From: Tsukamurella asaccharolytica
Lineage (GTDB): Bacteria > Actinomycetota > Actinomycetes > Mycobacteriales > Mycobacteriaceae
Direction: 5' to 3'
Length of the DNA stretch: 61,739 nucleotides
NCBI RefSeq assembly: GCF_007858435.1
Contig: NZ_VIGW01000015.1
Location: forward strand, 1 to 61,739
A program made the translations under genes and the position numbers. Positions 41,317 through 50,264 of this stretch are shown piece by piece. Positions within the stretch are counted from its first letter, which is position 1; every line of letters starts with the position of its first letter. A model generated the notes under the pieces. That model searched no databases, was not told the DNA's origin, and worked only from the letters and a program-made list of their open reading frames with translations.

Positions 41317-41352
41317 CTGATCATCATTCCCTCTCCCGGTGAGACGTCCCCA

Positions 41353-42069
41353 CTACTTCGCGAACTTCTTGATCCACGGATAGATCCGGTCCGCGAAGAC
41401 TTCGTGGGCGGCGTCGGTGGGGTGGATGCCATCGCTGCCGATGTAGTCCCTGCGTCGCTTGTCCAAGTCGGGGAACCACCTGTCGGCAACGGGATCGAAC
41501 GCCTCGGCGGGGCAGCCCCGGGCGGCGTTCTTGAGCGCCGCCGCATTATCCGCGACCGCCACCACCCCGGCGGCCGAACTCGGCCATGCGGGCGTGACGA
41601 GGAGGATCTTGATGTCACGCGCAGTCGACTTCGCGCTCACGCAGAGCGCCTGCACCGCCTTGGTCAGATCTCCCTTGGCATTGATGTCGTTCGAGCCTCC
41701 GAAGACGACCATGGCGACGGTGTCGGCATCCACGACGGCCTTCTCACTGTCGCCGAACGTGTGCCCGCCCTCGCCACGTGCGAGGTATCCTTGGCCCCCG
41801 TACGCGGACACGGCGAGATCGATCGCCGCGTTATCGCGTTGAAGTTTGGACCTCGTCCGCGCGACCCAGTTCGCCTCCCCCTGACCGCCGAACTGGGTGC
41901 CCGCCGTGAAGCTGTCCCCGACGATGGCGACTCGAACCCCCGTCCACGTGGGCGCCGCGGACACCGGCACCGACGACACCGGATCGACGAACTGCGTCGC
42001 GCATCCGCTCGATGCCGTCACCATCAGTACGACCGAAGCCGCTCGCACGGCCCTCCATACGCTGACCAT
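41353..42069 (-). CDS. SGNH-hydrolase lipoprotein
   Basis: A 238-residue exported SGNH/GDSL esterase. A signal peptide ends at a lipobox (ASSGC, Cys23). Block I is IVGDSFTAG (Ser53), the Asn block is VFGGSNDIN, and block V is DGIHPTD. It could remove or transfer acyl groups on the polysaccharide, which the cluster's acyltransferases would add; this is inference. Its ATG follows an out-of-frame TAA in the arrangement TAATG with AGGAG upstream. Confidence 0.82.
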   Translation of the reverse strand: MVSVWRAVRAASVVLMVTASSGCATQFVDPVSSVPVSAAPTWTGVRVAIVGDSFTAGTQFGGQGEANWVARTRSKLQRDNAAIDLAVSAYGGQGYLARGEGGHTFGDSEKAVVDADTVAMVVFGGSNDINAKGDLTKAVQALCVSAKSTARDIKILLVTPAWPSSAAGVVAVADNAAALKNAARGCPAEAFDPVADRWFPDLDKRRRDYIGSDGIHPTDAAHEVFADRIYPWIKKFAK

Positions 42070-43294
42070 TAGGCCGTTCCTCTCCTGCGCCGCCCCTGAG
42101 CGGATCCAGCGCTGTCTGCGTGACGGCCAGCGACATCAACGCCAGCACCACGACTTCCGTGACGATCGGCGCCCACGCGACCGACCGAAGATCTGCCGTC
42201 GTCCCGGTGGCGTAGAGCACCACCAGTCCGACCACGTTGCCGACGAGGATCGGGACCGTCGCCCGGTGCGGCCGACCCAGGGCGAGCAGTTTGACGTTGA
42301 GCCCCTGGCTGTTGGCACTCAGCCCGGCGGCCACGATGCACGCGGCGACGAGCAGCGTCGCATCGCGATACTGGGGCCCCGCCAGCGCCGTCACGACCTG
42401 GGCCGCGGGCCAGCACAGCATCAGGATGACGACCAGGTAGATCGCGCAGCCGAGCACGATCGTGCGGAAGATCCGGCGGAATCGCTCCGGTTCGTCGCGG
42501 CGGCGTGCGAGCTCCGGAACCAACACCTGTGTGAGCGATGCCGTGACCAGGGTGATGGGCCCGGTCACGCGCGCCGCCAGAGCGTAGGGCGCGGTCATCG
42601 CCGGGCCGCCGGCAGCACCGAGGACCGGTACCTGGAGTTGGCTGATCATCGCCGCGCCCGTGAAACCGAGGTACCCCGTCCATCCCGGCCCGAAGACGGC
42701 CCCGCGCCCGACGGCGATCGAACGCTCGGAACGTCTTCGGGGAACGAGGACTCCGAGCACGACAGGCACGAGCGAGGCGATCCCGAAGACGACGAACGAC
42801 ACACCCCCCTGCGTCAGTAGGGAGAGCGCGGCGACGAGCAGCGGCACCAGCCGATGCGCCAGGATGAGGAGGTTCCCGGCGAGATCACGGCCCATCGCCG
42901 CGAGGTGCGCCTGCGCGTAGTTCAACACCGTGTCGCCCCACGCGAACACCACCCCCGCTGCGGCGATCGTCGAGTAGCCCAGAGCACCGATCGCACCCGC
43001 ACCGAGGACCGCGCACACCACGCCCGTATGCACGCGGTACAGCGCCGCCGCCGTTCCGTGCGCCTCCGCGGGCGCGCGCAGAACCCTCGTCGGCGCTCCG
43101 AATCCGACCGCGACACCGACGATCAGGGCGATCGCGTAGGCGGTCATGAAGACACCGAGCGAGTGCGGATCGGTGCCGCGCGCAAGGAGGATGAGACAGG
43201 CGCCGAGGGCGAACGAGCTCACCACGCGGGCGATCACCCGCCCTATCGCCGAACCCACCACGCTGCGCTTCGGCGGCGCCGAATGTCGTCCCAC
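41831..43294 (-). CDS. Polysaccharide flippase, Wzx-like
   Basis: A multi-pass membrane protein (12 or more hydrophobic segments) of the MOP/Wzx type, which flips lipid-linked repeat units across the membrane. The open frame is 487 residues, but membrane-protein character ends near residue 405 (TQTALDPLRGG). The last 80 codons overlap the SGNH gene out of frame. One frame over, a TAA lies exactly at the SGNH ATG (TAATG), so a one-base frameshift near 42070-42100 may have removed the true stop. GTG start one base after the glycosyltransferase stop. Confidence 0.8.
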   Translation of the reverse strand: MGRHSAPPKRSVVGSAIGRVIARVVSSFALGACLILLARGTDPHSLGVFMTAYAIALIVGVAVGFGAPTRVLRAPAEAHGTAAALYRVHTGVVCAVLGAGAIGALGYSTIAAAGVVFAWGDTVLNYAQAHLAAMGRDLAGNLLILAHRLVPLLVAALSLLTQGGVSFVVFGIASLVPVVLGVLVPRRRSERSIAVGRGAVFGPGWTGYLGFTGAAMISQLQVPVLGAAGGPAMTAPYALAARVTGPITLVTASLTQVLVPELARRRDEPERFRRIFRTIVLGCAIYLVVILMLCWPAAQVVTALAGPQYRDATLLVAACIVAAGLSANSQGLNVKLLALGRPHRATVPILVGNVVGLVVLYATGTTADLRSVAWAPIVTEVVVLALMSLAVTQTALDPLRGGAGEERPNGQRMEGRASGFGRTDGDGIERMRDAVRRSGVVGAGVRGAHVDGGSSRHRRGQLHGGHPVRRSGGGELGRADEVQTSTR

Positions 43295-43295
43295 G

Positions 43296-44135
43296 TCAGC
43301 GCCGAACCACCGATTTGCGCACCGCGCGGTACATCGGAGAAAGCCGTAGGCGGAAGATCGGGACCGCCGCCAGATGCATCCCCGTGCACAGCAGAGCCGT
43401 CGCCTTCAGCGCTGGCGTATCGGCGTGCGCCATCCGCACCTCGTGGCTCTCCGCCACGAACTCCCGCCACAGGTTCGCCGACTTCGACACCTCGTGGAAC
43501 CGCAGGGCACCGATGACCTGCTCGAGGACGACCTGGTTCGGCCGCGCCTCGGCCATCCTCAGTTGCAGTTCCAGATCCATCATCGTGTTCAGTCGGGCGT
43601 CGAATCCACCCACCTCTTGCAGGAATCCGGTGCGCATCGCGATCGATCCCGAGAACGCCGCGCAGCCCTTGCCGACGAGGTGTGCTCGGGTCAACGCGTG
43701 GCCCGAGTAGTCATCGACCACGTCTCCCTCGGCACGCAGGATCTGATTCGCCCCGACCACCAGATCAAGGTCCTCCCCGTGCGCGATGGCAGTGCGCACG
43801 GCATCGAGCGCTCCGTCGACGAGCACGTCGTCGGCATTGAGCCAGACGCACCACTGCCCGCGTGCCCGTGCGAGACAGCGATTGAGCGCATCACTCTGTC
43901 CGCAGTCCTTCTCATGGACCACTCGGACGCGGGGATCGGCCGCCGCCCACGCGGCGAAGACCTCTGCGGAACCGTCGTCCGAGTTCGCGTCCTGCACGAC
44001 GAGCTCGTCCTCGGCGCCCAGTTGCTCCACTGCACTCCGGATAGCCGCTTCGAGGAAGCGTCCGGGGTTGTAGGCGGGCATCAGCACTGAGATCGTCGGG
44101 GCCGCCCGACCTCGGTCAGCGATCATCGTCTTCAC
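43296..44135 (-). CDS. Family 2 glycosyltransferase
   Basis: A 279-residue GT-A enzyme: ISVLMPAYNPGRFLEAAIRS at the N-terminus, ELVVQDANSDDGS, the DxD-type motif VWLNADDVLVDG and the acceptor-side GGFDARLNTMMDLELQLRM. It probably adds one sugar to the lipid-linked repeat unit. It overlaps the preceding acyltransferase gene by 20 bp. Confidence 0.88.
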   Translation of the reverse strand: MKTMIADRGRAAPTISVLMPAYNPGRFLEAAIRSAVEQLGAEDELVVQDANSDDGSAEVFAAWAAADPRVRVVHEKDCGQSDALNRCLARARGQWCVWLNADDVLVDGALDAVRTAIAHGEDLDLVVGANQILRAEGDVVDDYSGHALTRAHLVGKGCAAFSGSIAMRTGFLQEVGGFDARLNTMMDLELQLRMAEARPNQVVLEQVIGALRFHEVSKSANLWREFVAESHEVRMAHADTPALKATALLCTGMHLAAVPIFRLRLSPMYRAVRKSVVRR

Positions 44136-44688
44136 CTTTCCTGTGCGCCGTCACGGGGCGGACGGAGGGTATGTCCCGCGCCGCTACCTCACCGGCCCTG
44201 ACCACGGCATTGGTCCCGACGGTCACGCCGGAGAGGACTGTGGCTCCCAAGGCGACCCAGGCACCGTCGCCGATGGTCACGGGACGATCGATCTCGGGGA
44301 AGTCGGAGCGCCGCGGATCGTGGCTCGCCGCGCAGAGCACCGCCCCCTGGGAGACGCACACGTGCGATCCGATGCGCACGGGTGCCTTGTCGATGATCCA
44401 GACGCCTTCGCCGATCCACGTGTGATCGCCGATCTCGAGAAACCACGGCAGCTCGATGCGGACCCGGTGCCGCACGATGCACCCTTTTCCGATCACGGCG
44501 CCAAACGCGCGGAGTACGGCGATCCGCGCCCGGTTGGGCAACCACCAGCGCATGAGGACCGTGCCCGACACCGCGAGCCACAGGCACCGCACCGCGACCG
44601 GGCGACCGCGATCGATCCGGGATCCGTCGAACGTCGACAGATCCCGGAAAACGCCCGGCTGACCGGTGCCGGCGTCCGGCCCGATCAT
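44116..44688 (-). CDS. Hexapeptide acetyltransferase, WcaF-like
   Basis: A 190-residue left-handed beta-helix acyltransferase with repeats such as IGEGVWIIDKAPVRIGSHV and the active region LCAASHDPRRSDF (catalytic His). It resembles colanic-acid WcaF. It likely O-acetylates the exopolysaccharide. Its ATG shares one base with the stop of the upstream gene (TGATG). Confidence 0.85.
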   Translation of the reverse strand: MIGPDAGTGQPGVFRDLSTFDGSRIDRGRPVAVRCLWLAVSGTVLMRWWLPNRARIAVLRAFGAVIGKGCIVRHRVRIELPWFLEIGDHTWIGEGVWIIDKAPVRIGSHVCVSQGAVLCAASHDPRRSDFPEIDRPVTIGDGAWVALGATVLSGVTVGTNAVVRAGEVAARDIPSVRPVTAHRKGEDDDR

Positions 44689-45299
44689 CACCGCTTGCGC
44701 CGCCGGAGTCGGAAGCGCTCGGGAATCAGGAGCGCGAGGACCAGCCCACCGAGGAGGCCGCCTCCGGTGTAGACGCCGAAGGTGATCGGATCGAACTTCG
44801 GCACGGTGGTGATGCCGCTCGCCGCCGGCTGGAGCACCACCAGACCGATCGACGGCGGACCGGACCTGATCGGCTTCTCGACGACGGTCGCCGTGGCCAC
44901 CATCTGATCCGCGAGTGCTTGCGCCTTCGCCGCTGCGACTGCGGGATCGCTCGCGGTCGCCGAGATGTCGAGCAGCACCGTGTCCGGAGGGTTGGACACC
45001 ACGACCGCCGAACCGAGGTCCGACGCGCTGGTGTCGGTCGTGACCCGCTTCGCCGCCTGGCGGAGAATGTCCTCGCTGGTGGCGAGCGCGGCGTACGTAC
45101 GCACCCGCGACTTGGCCGCGAGGTCGCCTTGGCTCGCGGTGGCCACGTCCTGGGCGGAGGTGGCGACGAAGAGCCTGGCGGTGGCCCTGTAGGACTGCTC
45201 GCCCGTAAGCGCGAGGGCAGCCGCGACCGCCGCACCGATCACGGCGCAGAGCAGGATCAGTGCGATTCTGCGACGGACGAGGTTGATCATCATGTCCAT
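44688..45299 (-). CDS. Chain-length determinant (Wzz-like), first copy
   Basis: A 203-residue polysaccharide co-polymerase: N-terminal transmembrane helix (IALILLCAVIGAAVAAALAL), a periplasmic-type domain (YRATARLFVATSAQDV, coiled-coil-prone AKAQALADQMVATATVVE), and a C-terminal helix (FGVYTGGGLLGGLVLALL) with a basic tail. There is no fused tyrosine kinase. It overlaps wzy by 10 bp. A second protein of this class is encoded at 47342-47938. Confidence 0.82.
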   Translation of the reverse strand: MDMMINLVRRRIALILLCAVIGAAVAAALALTGEQSYRATARLFVATSAQDVATASQGDLAAKSRVRTYAALATSEDILRQAAKRVTTDTSASDLGSAVVVSNPPDTVLLDISATASDPAVAAAKAQALADQMVATATVVEKPIRSGPPSIGLVVLQPAASGITTVPKFDPITFGVYTGGGLLGGLVLALLIPERFRLRRRKR

Positions 45300-46624
45300 G
45301 GGTCTCCCGGTGTCGTGGCCGCCACGGTCGTGGCCGCCGGAATTGGTCGTTGGGTGTCGTGATCGGGCGGGTCCCCGACCGGCGGAGGAGCTGGGTCCGG
45401 CGGCGCATCAGGGGCGCCGCCGACGAGGAGTGGAAGAACGGCGACGAACGGGGCGATCCCGAGGAAGTACGGGACGAACAACGACTCGAGCGCACCGATG
45501 CCCAGCAGCGTGCAGAGGTACAAGCCGATCGCGGCACGATCATCGACGTCACTGCGCCACAGGTGCAGCACCATCGCCGCGACCATCACGGCCACACCCC
45601 AGAGCCCGACGGAGACAGCAGTGTCCAGCCAGATGTTGTGCGGTGAGTAGTTCGCGTCGTCGACCGAGGTGAGTCCGAACTTCTCCCACGCCGTCGGTCC
45701 GGACCCGAAGACCGGGCGGTCGACGACGAAGTCCTTCGCCCGGTTCCAGAGGGTCCCGCGAAACGTGAATGCTTCGTTCCCGTACACCATCAACGCGGGC
45801 ACGAGAGATCCTGCGAGACAGGCGACGAGGCCCACGGCGATGATCGCCGACCGGACGCGGGGCGAAGTGGTCGCCGCGAGCGCGAGATACCCGACGGTGG
45901 CCACGGCGACACCGATCAGCGCGGAACGCGAACCGGCGAGCTCGCAGACGCCCAGGACGCCGACGACAGTCACACCGGCGCGGAACAGCCCTGCGCGGTG
46001 CAGGGCGAACGGCAGGAGCATCGCGACGTACAGGCCGAGGATGTTGCCGTTCCCGGCGAACGGCGAGGTCAGGACTCGCCCGGCGATGCCGCACTTATCC
46101 GCCCGGCATTCGCTGATCACCGCCGGGTTCATCACCACTGCAGCCAGCACGGACATCGCCGTCCAGGCCAGAGCGACCCTGCACCCCACCATGATCGCCC
46201 GCGCCGGAACGCGTTCTGCGGACACCAGAGCCCCGGACAGAAGAATCGCGGCCATGCCCCATCGGATGATGTCGCTGGAGTTCTTCGGAGCGAGCACCAC
46301 TGAGAGCAGGGTGAGGACGCTGACGCTGGCGATCAACATCGCCGCCCGCGCGGGCCGCGCGTTCGGGGAGTTCAGGTTCTGCACCAGCATCGCGAAACCC
46401 GCAACCATAGCGGGGCCGTACCAGATGGCGGGATAGAACGACGGCGCCGCACCACCGAAGAGCAACGGCCCGAGCAAGAAGGTCCACGACGCGGGCCACG
46501 CGGTGAGGAGCACCGTCAGCACCGCCGCCCGGCGTTGCACGCCGGGCGGTAGCCGAAGAGTGGACAGCGGAAGCAGTGCGCCGAACAGGAGCAGCGTCGC
46601 CGCAGCCGCGAGAAGGAGAACCAT
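45290..46624 (-). CDS. Polysaccharide polymerase/O-antigen ligase-like membrane protein
   Basis: A 444-residue protein with about 12 transmembrane segments and a large extracytoplasmic loop containing FRGTLWNRAKDFVVDRPVFGSGPTAWEKFG and SPHNIWLDTAVSVGLWG, typical of Wzy/WaaL proteins. It probably polymerises flipped repeat units. ATG 46624 chosen over an upstream out-of-family extension; AAGGAG precedes it. Confidence 0.85.
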   Translation of the reverse strand: MVLLLAAAATLLLFGALLPLSTLRLPPGVQRRAAVLTVLLTAWPASWTFLLGPLLFGGAAPSFYPAIWYGPAMVAGFAMLVQNLNSPNARPARAAMLIASVSVLTLLSVVLAPKNSSDIIRWGMAAILLSGALVSAERVPARAIMVGCRVALAWTAMSVLAAVVMNPAVISECRADKCGIAGRVLTSPFAGNGNILGLYVAMLLPFALHRAGLFRAGVTVVGVLGVCELAGSRSALIGVAVATVGYLALAATTSPRVRSAIIAVGLVACLAGSLVPALMVYGNEAFTFRGTLWNRAKDFVVDRPVFGSGPTAWEKFGLTSVDDANYSPHNIWLDTAVSVGLWGVAVMVAAMVLHLWRSDVDDRAAIGLYLCTLLGIGALESLFVPYFLGIAPFVAVLPLLVGGAPDAPPDPAPPPVGDPPDHDTQRPIPAATTVAATTPGDPWT

Positions 46625-46626
46625 GG

Positions 46627-47361
46627 TCAGTCCGTCACCTCGGCGGTCGAGTCCACCCGGGCCGCGGCTGCCCGACGCACCGGCGTGTCCAGCTCGGAGC
46701 GGCTCATCCACTTCGCGTCCCGCAGTTCCTTGACGAACCGCGCGGGGTTGCCGGCGTAGACGCCCTCCTTGCCCTCGGTGTCGCCGCGCATCAGTACCCC
46801 GCCGGCGGCGAGCACGGACCGCGGGGGTACGTGCGCATCCTTGAGGACCAGAGCTCGGGTCGCAGTCAACCCGTATTCGCCGATGGAGATCCGGCCGATG
46901 CTCGGCTCATTACGGCGCAGGTCGATCTCGTGCGATTGCAGGATCGACTGCACGCCACCGATCGCGGCCATCCGGTGGATTCGGATCTCGCCGGAGCAGT
47001 CCAGGTAGTGCCTGCTGGTCACTCCCGACTCGGGATCGAGGATGAGCCTGCCCGCCCACGGATGGTCCGGCTGGAAGTCCGGGTGCGCGGTCACTGAGTT
47101 GAGGTTCCCCAAGAAGCACCCGGCTCCGATCCGCACCTCGGCCATGTTGCGGAATGTGTTGAGGGCACCTACCCGAGCTCTCTCGGATACACGGAACGGA
47201 CCGCATGCGACGACGATGTTCGGCCCGATCGTCACGTCGGGGTGGATGTCGTTACCGAGCGCGTTCAGCAATCGGGTCTTCAGTCGCGAGCCGGGCAGTA
47301 GCCACACGATCAGTGCCACCAACCCCGACCGGTCCTCTGGCTTACGAAGTGCGAGTGCCAC
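46627..47361 (-). CDS. Hexapeptide-repeat acyltransferase
   Basis: A 244-residue left-handed beta-helix protein (DIHPDVTIGPNIVVACG, then VGALNTFRNMAEVRIGAGC) ending with the family motif VYAGNPARFVKELRD. An N-terminal hydrophobic stretch (LVALIVWLLPG) may touch the membrane. Likely modifies a sugar in the polysaccharide; donor and acceptor unknown. It overlaps the upstream Wzz-like gene by 20 bp. Confidence 0.78.
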   Translation of the reverse strand: MALALRKPEDRSGLVALIVWLLPGSRLKTRLLNALGNDIHPDVTIGPNIVVACGPFRVSERARVGALNTFRNMAEVRIGAGCFLGNLNSVTAHPDFQPDHPWAGRLILDPESGVTSRHYLDCSGEIRIHRMAAIGGVQSILQSHEIDLRRNEPSIGRISIGEYGLTATRALVLKDAHVPPRSVLAAGGVLMRGDTEGKEGVYAGNPARFVKELRDAKWMSRSELDTPVRRAAAARVDSTAEVTD

Positions 47362-47938
47362 GATGTGTCCTCCTTGATCGGACGATCGGAACTATCAGTG
47401 CCCAGGCGATGACCGCTCCGGCGACCGCAGGCTGCGCCACGACGAGCGACAGCGGCGGGGAATTCGAGTGTTGCGGCGGCACGGCGGCGGCAGCGACAGT
47501 GGCGCGTACGTCCACGCTGTGTTCCCGCTCGCCGATCACCTCGGCGAGCGCCTCCGCGACGGAGTTCGCCAGTGCCGCTGCGATGAGCGCGGAGCCGTCG
47601 ACGGCGCTGATCGTCAGCACCGCGGACTTCTTCGCAGCCGTGCCCGTGTGGATGCGTTCCGCGAGTTCGTCGGGTGATACCCCGAGACGCTTGTCGGCGA
47701 CCACGCGGGTGAGAAAACTCTCTGAGCGCACGATCGCCTCGTACTCGGGGATGCGCCACACGCCGTACGAGCTCTGGAAGACCGAGCTCGGATCCGAAAT
47801 GACATCGTCGGCCGAGGTGACCACGAACGCGGTGGCCTCGTACTCGCGCGTACCGAACCTGTCGGCGAGCACGCCCGCCAGCGCGCCGAGGACGATCCCG
47901 ACAGTGATGACGCACGCGACTGCGCGCGACCGCCTCAT
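47342..47938 (-). CDS. Chain-length determinant (Wzz-like), second copy
   Basis: A 198-residue protein with an N-terminal transmembrane helix (AVACVITVGIVLGALAGVLA), an extracytoplasmic domain (YEATAFVVTSADDVI) and a C-terminal helix (LVVAQPAVAGAVIAWALIV). Same architecture as the copy at 44688-45299 but clearly divergent in sequence. It starts with ATG overlapping the glycosyltransferase stop (ATGA). Confidence 0.72.
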   Translation of the reverse strand: MRRSRAVACVITVGIVLGALAGVLADRFGTREYEATAFVVTSADDVISDPSSVFQSSYGVWRIPEYEAIVRSESFLTRVVADKRLGVSPDELAERIHTGTAAKKSAVLTISAVDGSALIAAALANSVAEALAEVIGEREHSVDVRATVAAAAVPPQHSNSPPLSLVVAQPAVAGAVIAWALIVPIVRSRRTHRGTRTS

Positions 47939-49065
47939 CCTCGGACCTCCGATGCGTCATTCTTCACACTGAGCACAAGGCGGTACACGGTTTCCAACTG
48001 CTCGGCGATGGCAGGCATGCCGAAGCGCGCGCGGGCGACGGCCGCGCCCCTCACGCCCATCTCCGCGGCAGCGGCGGGGTCGCGGAGCATGGCCTCGATC
48101 CCCGCGCGCAGTCCTTCCTTCGACTCGTCCACGACGATGCCGCACCCGCTGCGACGGACGACGGTGGCCAGACCGCAACTCTCGGTGATCACGACCGGAC
48201 GGCCGACGGCCATCGCCTCGAGTACCGCCATCGGATACGGCTCGTCGACGGAAGGCAGGACGTAGACCGACGCGTGTCCGATCCGTTCGGAGACCCGGTC
48301 CGGATCCACCGCGTCCTCGACGCGGACCGCGCATCCGGCGGCGCTGACGACAGCGGATCGACGTCCGCCATCGGGTCCGGCCACCGTGAACACCGCATCG
48401 ACGCCGTCCCGCAAGAGTTCTCGCGCGACGTCGACGAAAAGCTCGGGGCGTTTGCGTTCCTGCAGTCGCGCAAGGAACAGCACCTCGGGCGGCGCCGTGG
48501 CCGCGACGCGGCCCTCCGGCTCGGGAACGCCGTTCGGCAGTTCGGTGAACGCAAGATCACCGGGTATCGCAGCGGCCAGATCACGCCGCTCCGCGTCCGT
48601 GAGGTGAAGGACCGCGCCCGCCGCGCGCAGAGCCGGCCCGGTGAGGGCTCGATCCAGAGGCCCCGCGAGCGGGTTGCCGCTGAGGTCGATCATCCCGTGC
48701 GTCTGGGCCACGGTCGGTAACCCCATCAGCTGCGCCAGACGCAGCGCGGGAAGGGTGACCAGATCGCGCGCGAGGTGGACGTGCACAACATCGATCTCTG
48801 CACGCACCTGGGCCAGCAGTCGGAGGATCCCCGGCGCCGCGAGGCCCGCGAAACCGGCACCGGGCAGTACCCGTCGGGCCCGGGAGAGCCGCGCCGGCAC
48901 ACCGTCGATCTGCACGGGAGGCGTGGCGTACCCGTCGGCACCACCGGCGATGATCACGTCGTGTCCGCGCGCCCGCAACGCTCGGCACTGATTGACGGCG
49001 ACCCGCGTGGGCCCGCCGTACGCGCCGTCGGGACTGAACAGGGTCGCGATCTGAAGGATCCTCAT
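47935..49065 (-). CDS. Family 4 glycosyltransferase
   Basis: A 376-residue GT-B enzyme: ATLFSPDGAYGGPTRVAVNQ at the N-terminus, THGMIDLSGNPLAG in the middle, and the C-terminal donor-site pattern SVDEPYPMAVLEAMAVGRPV (E-x7-E). Likely adds a sugar to the repeat unit in the cytoplasm. ATG overlaps the stop of the upstream acyltransferase gene (ATGA). Confidence 0.88.
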   Translation of the reverse strand: MRILQIATLFSPDGAYGGPTRVAVNQCRALRARGHDVIIAGGADGYATPPVQIDGVPARLSRARRVLPGAGFAGLAAPGILRLLAQVRAEIDVVHVHLARDLVTLPALRLAQLMGLPTVAQTHGMIDLSGNPLAGPLDRALTGPALRAAGAVLHLTDAERRDLAAAIPGDLAFTELPNGVPEPEGRVAATAPPEVLFLARLQERKRPELFVDVARELLRDGVDAVFTVAGPDGGRRSAVVSAAGCAVRVEDAVDPDRVSERIGHASVYVLPSVDEPYPMAVLEAMAVGRPVVITESCGLATVVRRSGCGIVVDESKEGLRAGIEAMLRDPAAAAEMGVRGAAVARARFGMPAIAEQLETVYRLVLSVKNDASEVRG

Positions 49066-50264
49066 CGGGTCCACCGATCGCCGGACAACGCACGTGCGAC
49101 GGCCTGCTCGACGAGAACCGGGGCGTACACCGCCGCATCGAAATGGGCCGTGGCCGTGACTTGCGCCGCCACCTGCGTGAGCATGACAGCGATCGCTCCC
49201 CGGTCGTTGAGCGGCGCTCCCACGGCACAGGTCCGTCTGTCCGGGACGCCCGCCCACCCGATTCTGGCGCCGGCCGCCGCCCTCGTCACGTTCGAGACCG
49301 ACAACGACGGCCCCGGTGCGGATGCGCCCCCGGCCCGCGGCGTCGCTGTCCGTGAGATGAGCGACAGGGCCAGCTTGATCGGAGCCTCCGCAGAACGCAC
49401 CCGCACGTCGAATCGGGCCGCGAAGGCGGAGAGCGGTTGGACTGGGACGGTCACGACCGCTGTGAGGTTGCCCGCCGTGTCCCGATCACCGCCCACTCGA
49501 CCCCGCAGGCTGACGACGACGTGGACGTCCGTGACGCCCGGCTCGAGCGCGGCAATCTCCTCCGCGAACGCCTGCGCGAGTAGTGCGCTCACCGAGGCGG
49601 ATCCGCCTCCGGCTCCACGCGCCGCGGTGAGTGCCGTGAGGTAGTCGGAATCGGACCGCACGAACACCGAGTGCGCGTCGACGACGCCGCCCGGGAGCGC
49701 TCGGAACTCGGCCGCCGGCTCAGCACGGCGGCGCCGCCCGCGGGTGACTGCTCGGAAGCAACGCGCGGTACCCACCGGATCGCGAAAGACCTCGCGGGAG
49801 ACGATGCGGAGGACCGCACCGCGCAGGCCGTAACGCGGTGCCGGATCGACGAAGCCCGTGGTCGTCGGCCCACCCGGCTGCGAGAGCGCGGCAATGATCT
49901 CGAACACGAGACCCATGTCTCCGACACCGTGGTCGACGCGCATCAGGAGGTGCTCACGCTCGACGGCGACCTGGATGGGCGGTACGTTCACCCGGTCATG
50001 CAAACGCCGCACCGCCGCGCCGATGTCCTCAGGGTCGAAGTCGGGGTCACGCGCGATCCACGACCGGTCCGGCGCGATGCGGAGCCATCGCTGGCCCGCC
50101 GGATCCGGCAGCACTCCGACCCGGTTCTGCGGACCCGATCGGTACATAGCGGTCAGGCGCGGTAACAGCATCTGCTGCGTGCCGTGCACCGGTCCGACGA
50201 CGCACACGATGGGACCGCCGGCGAACCGGCGGTCCAGCTCGCCGACTCGGACGGTCTCAGGCAT
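49062..50264 (-). CDS. CoA-dependent acyltransferase, WS/DGAT or condensation-like
   Basis: A 400-residue protein with the superfamily motif H-x3-D at His112-Asp116 (MRVDHGVGDMGL) and a C-terminal part resembling WS/DGAT enzymes (SVSNVTRAAAG, then GAIAVMLTQVAAQVTATAHFD). Such enzymes transfer long acyl chains from CoA or a carrier protein to an alcohol. It sits inside the exopolysaccharide operon, overlapping both neighbours, which suggests acylation of the glycan or its lipid carrier intermediate. No signal peptide. Exact family uncertain. Confidence 0.62.
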   Translation of the reverse strand: MPETVRVGELDRRFAGGPIVCVVGPVHGTQQMLLPRLTAMYRSGPQNRVGVLPDPAGQRWLRIAPDRSWIARDPDFDPEDIGAAVRRLHDRVNVPPIQVAVEREHLLMRVDHGVGDMGLVFEIIAALSQPGGPTTTGFVDPAPRYGLRGAVLRIVSREVFRDPVGTARCFRAVTRGRRRRAEPAAEFRALPGGVVDAHSVFVRSDSDYLTALTAARGAGGGSASVSALLAQAFAEEIAALEPGVTDVHVVVSLRGRVGGDRDTAGNLTAVVTVPVQPLSAFAARFDVRVRSAEAPIKLALSLISRTATPRAGGASAPGPSLSVSNVTRAAAGARIGWAGVPDRRTCAVGAPLNDRGAIAVMLTQVAAQVTATAHFDAAVYAPVLVEQAVARALSGDRWTR

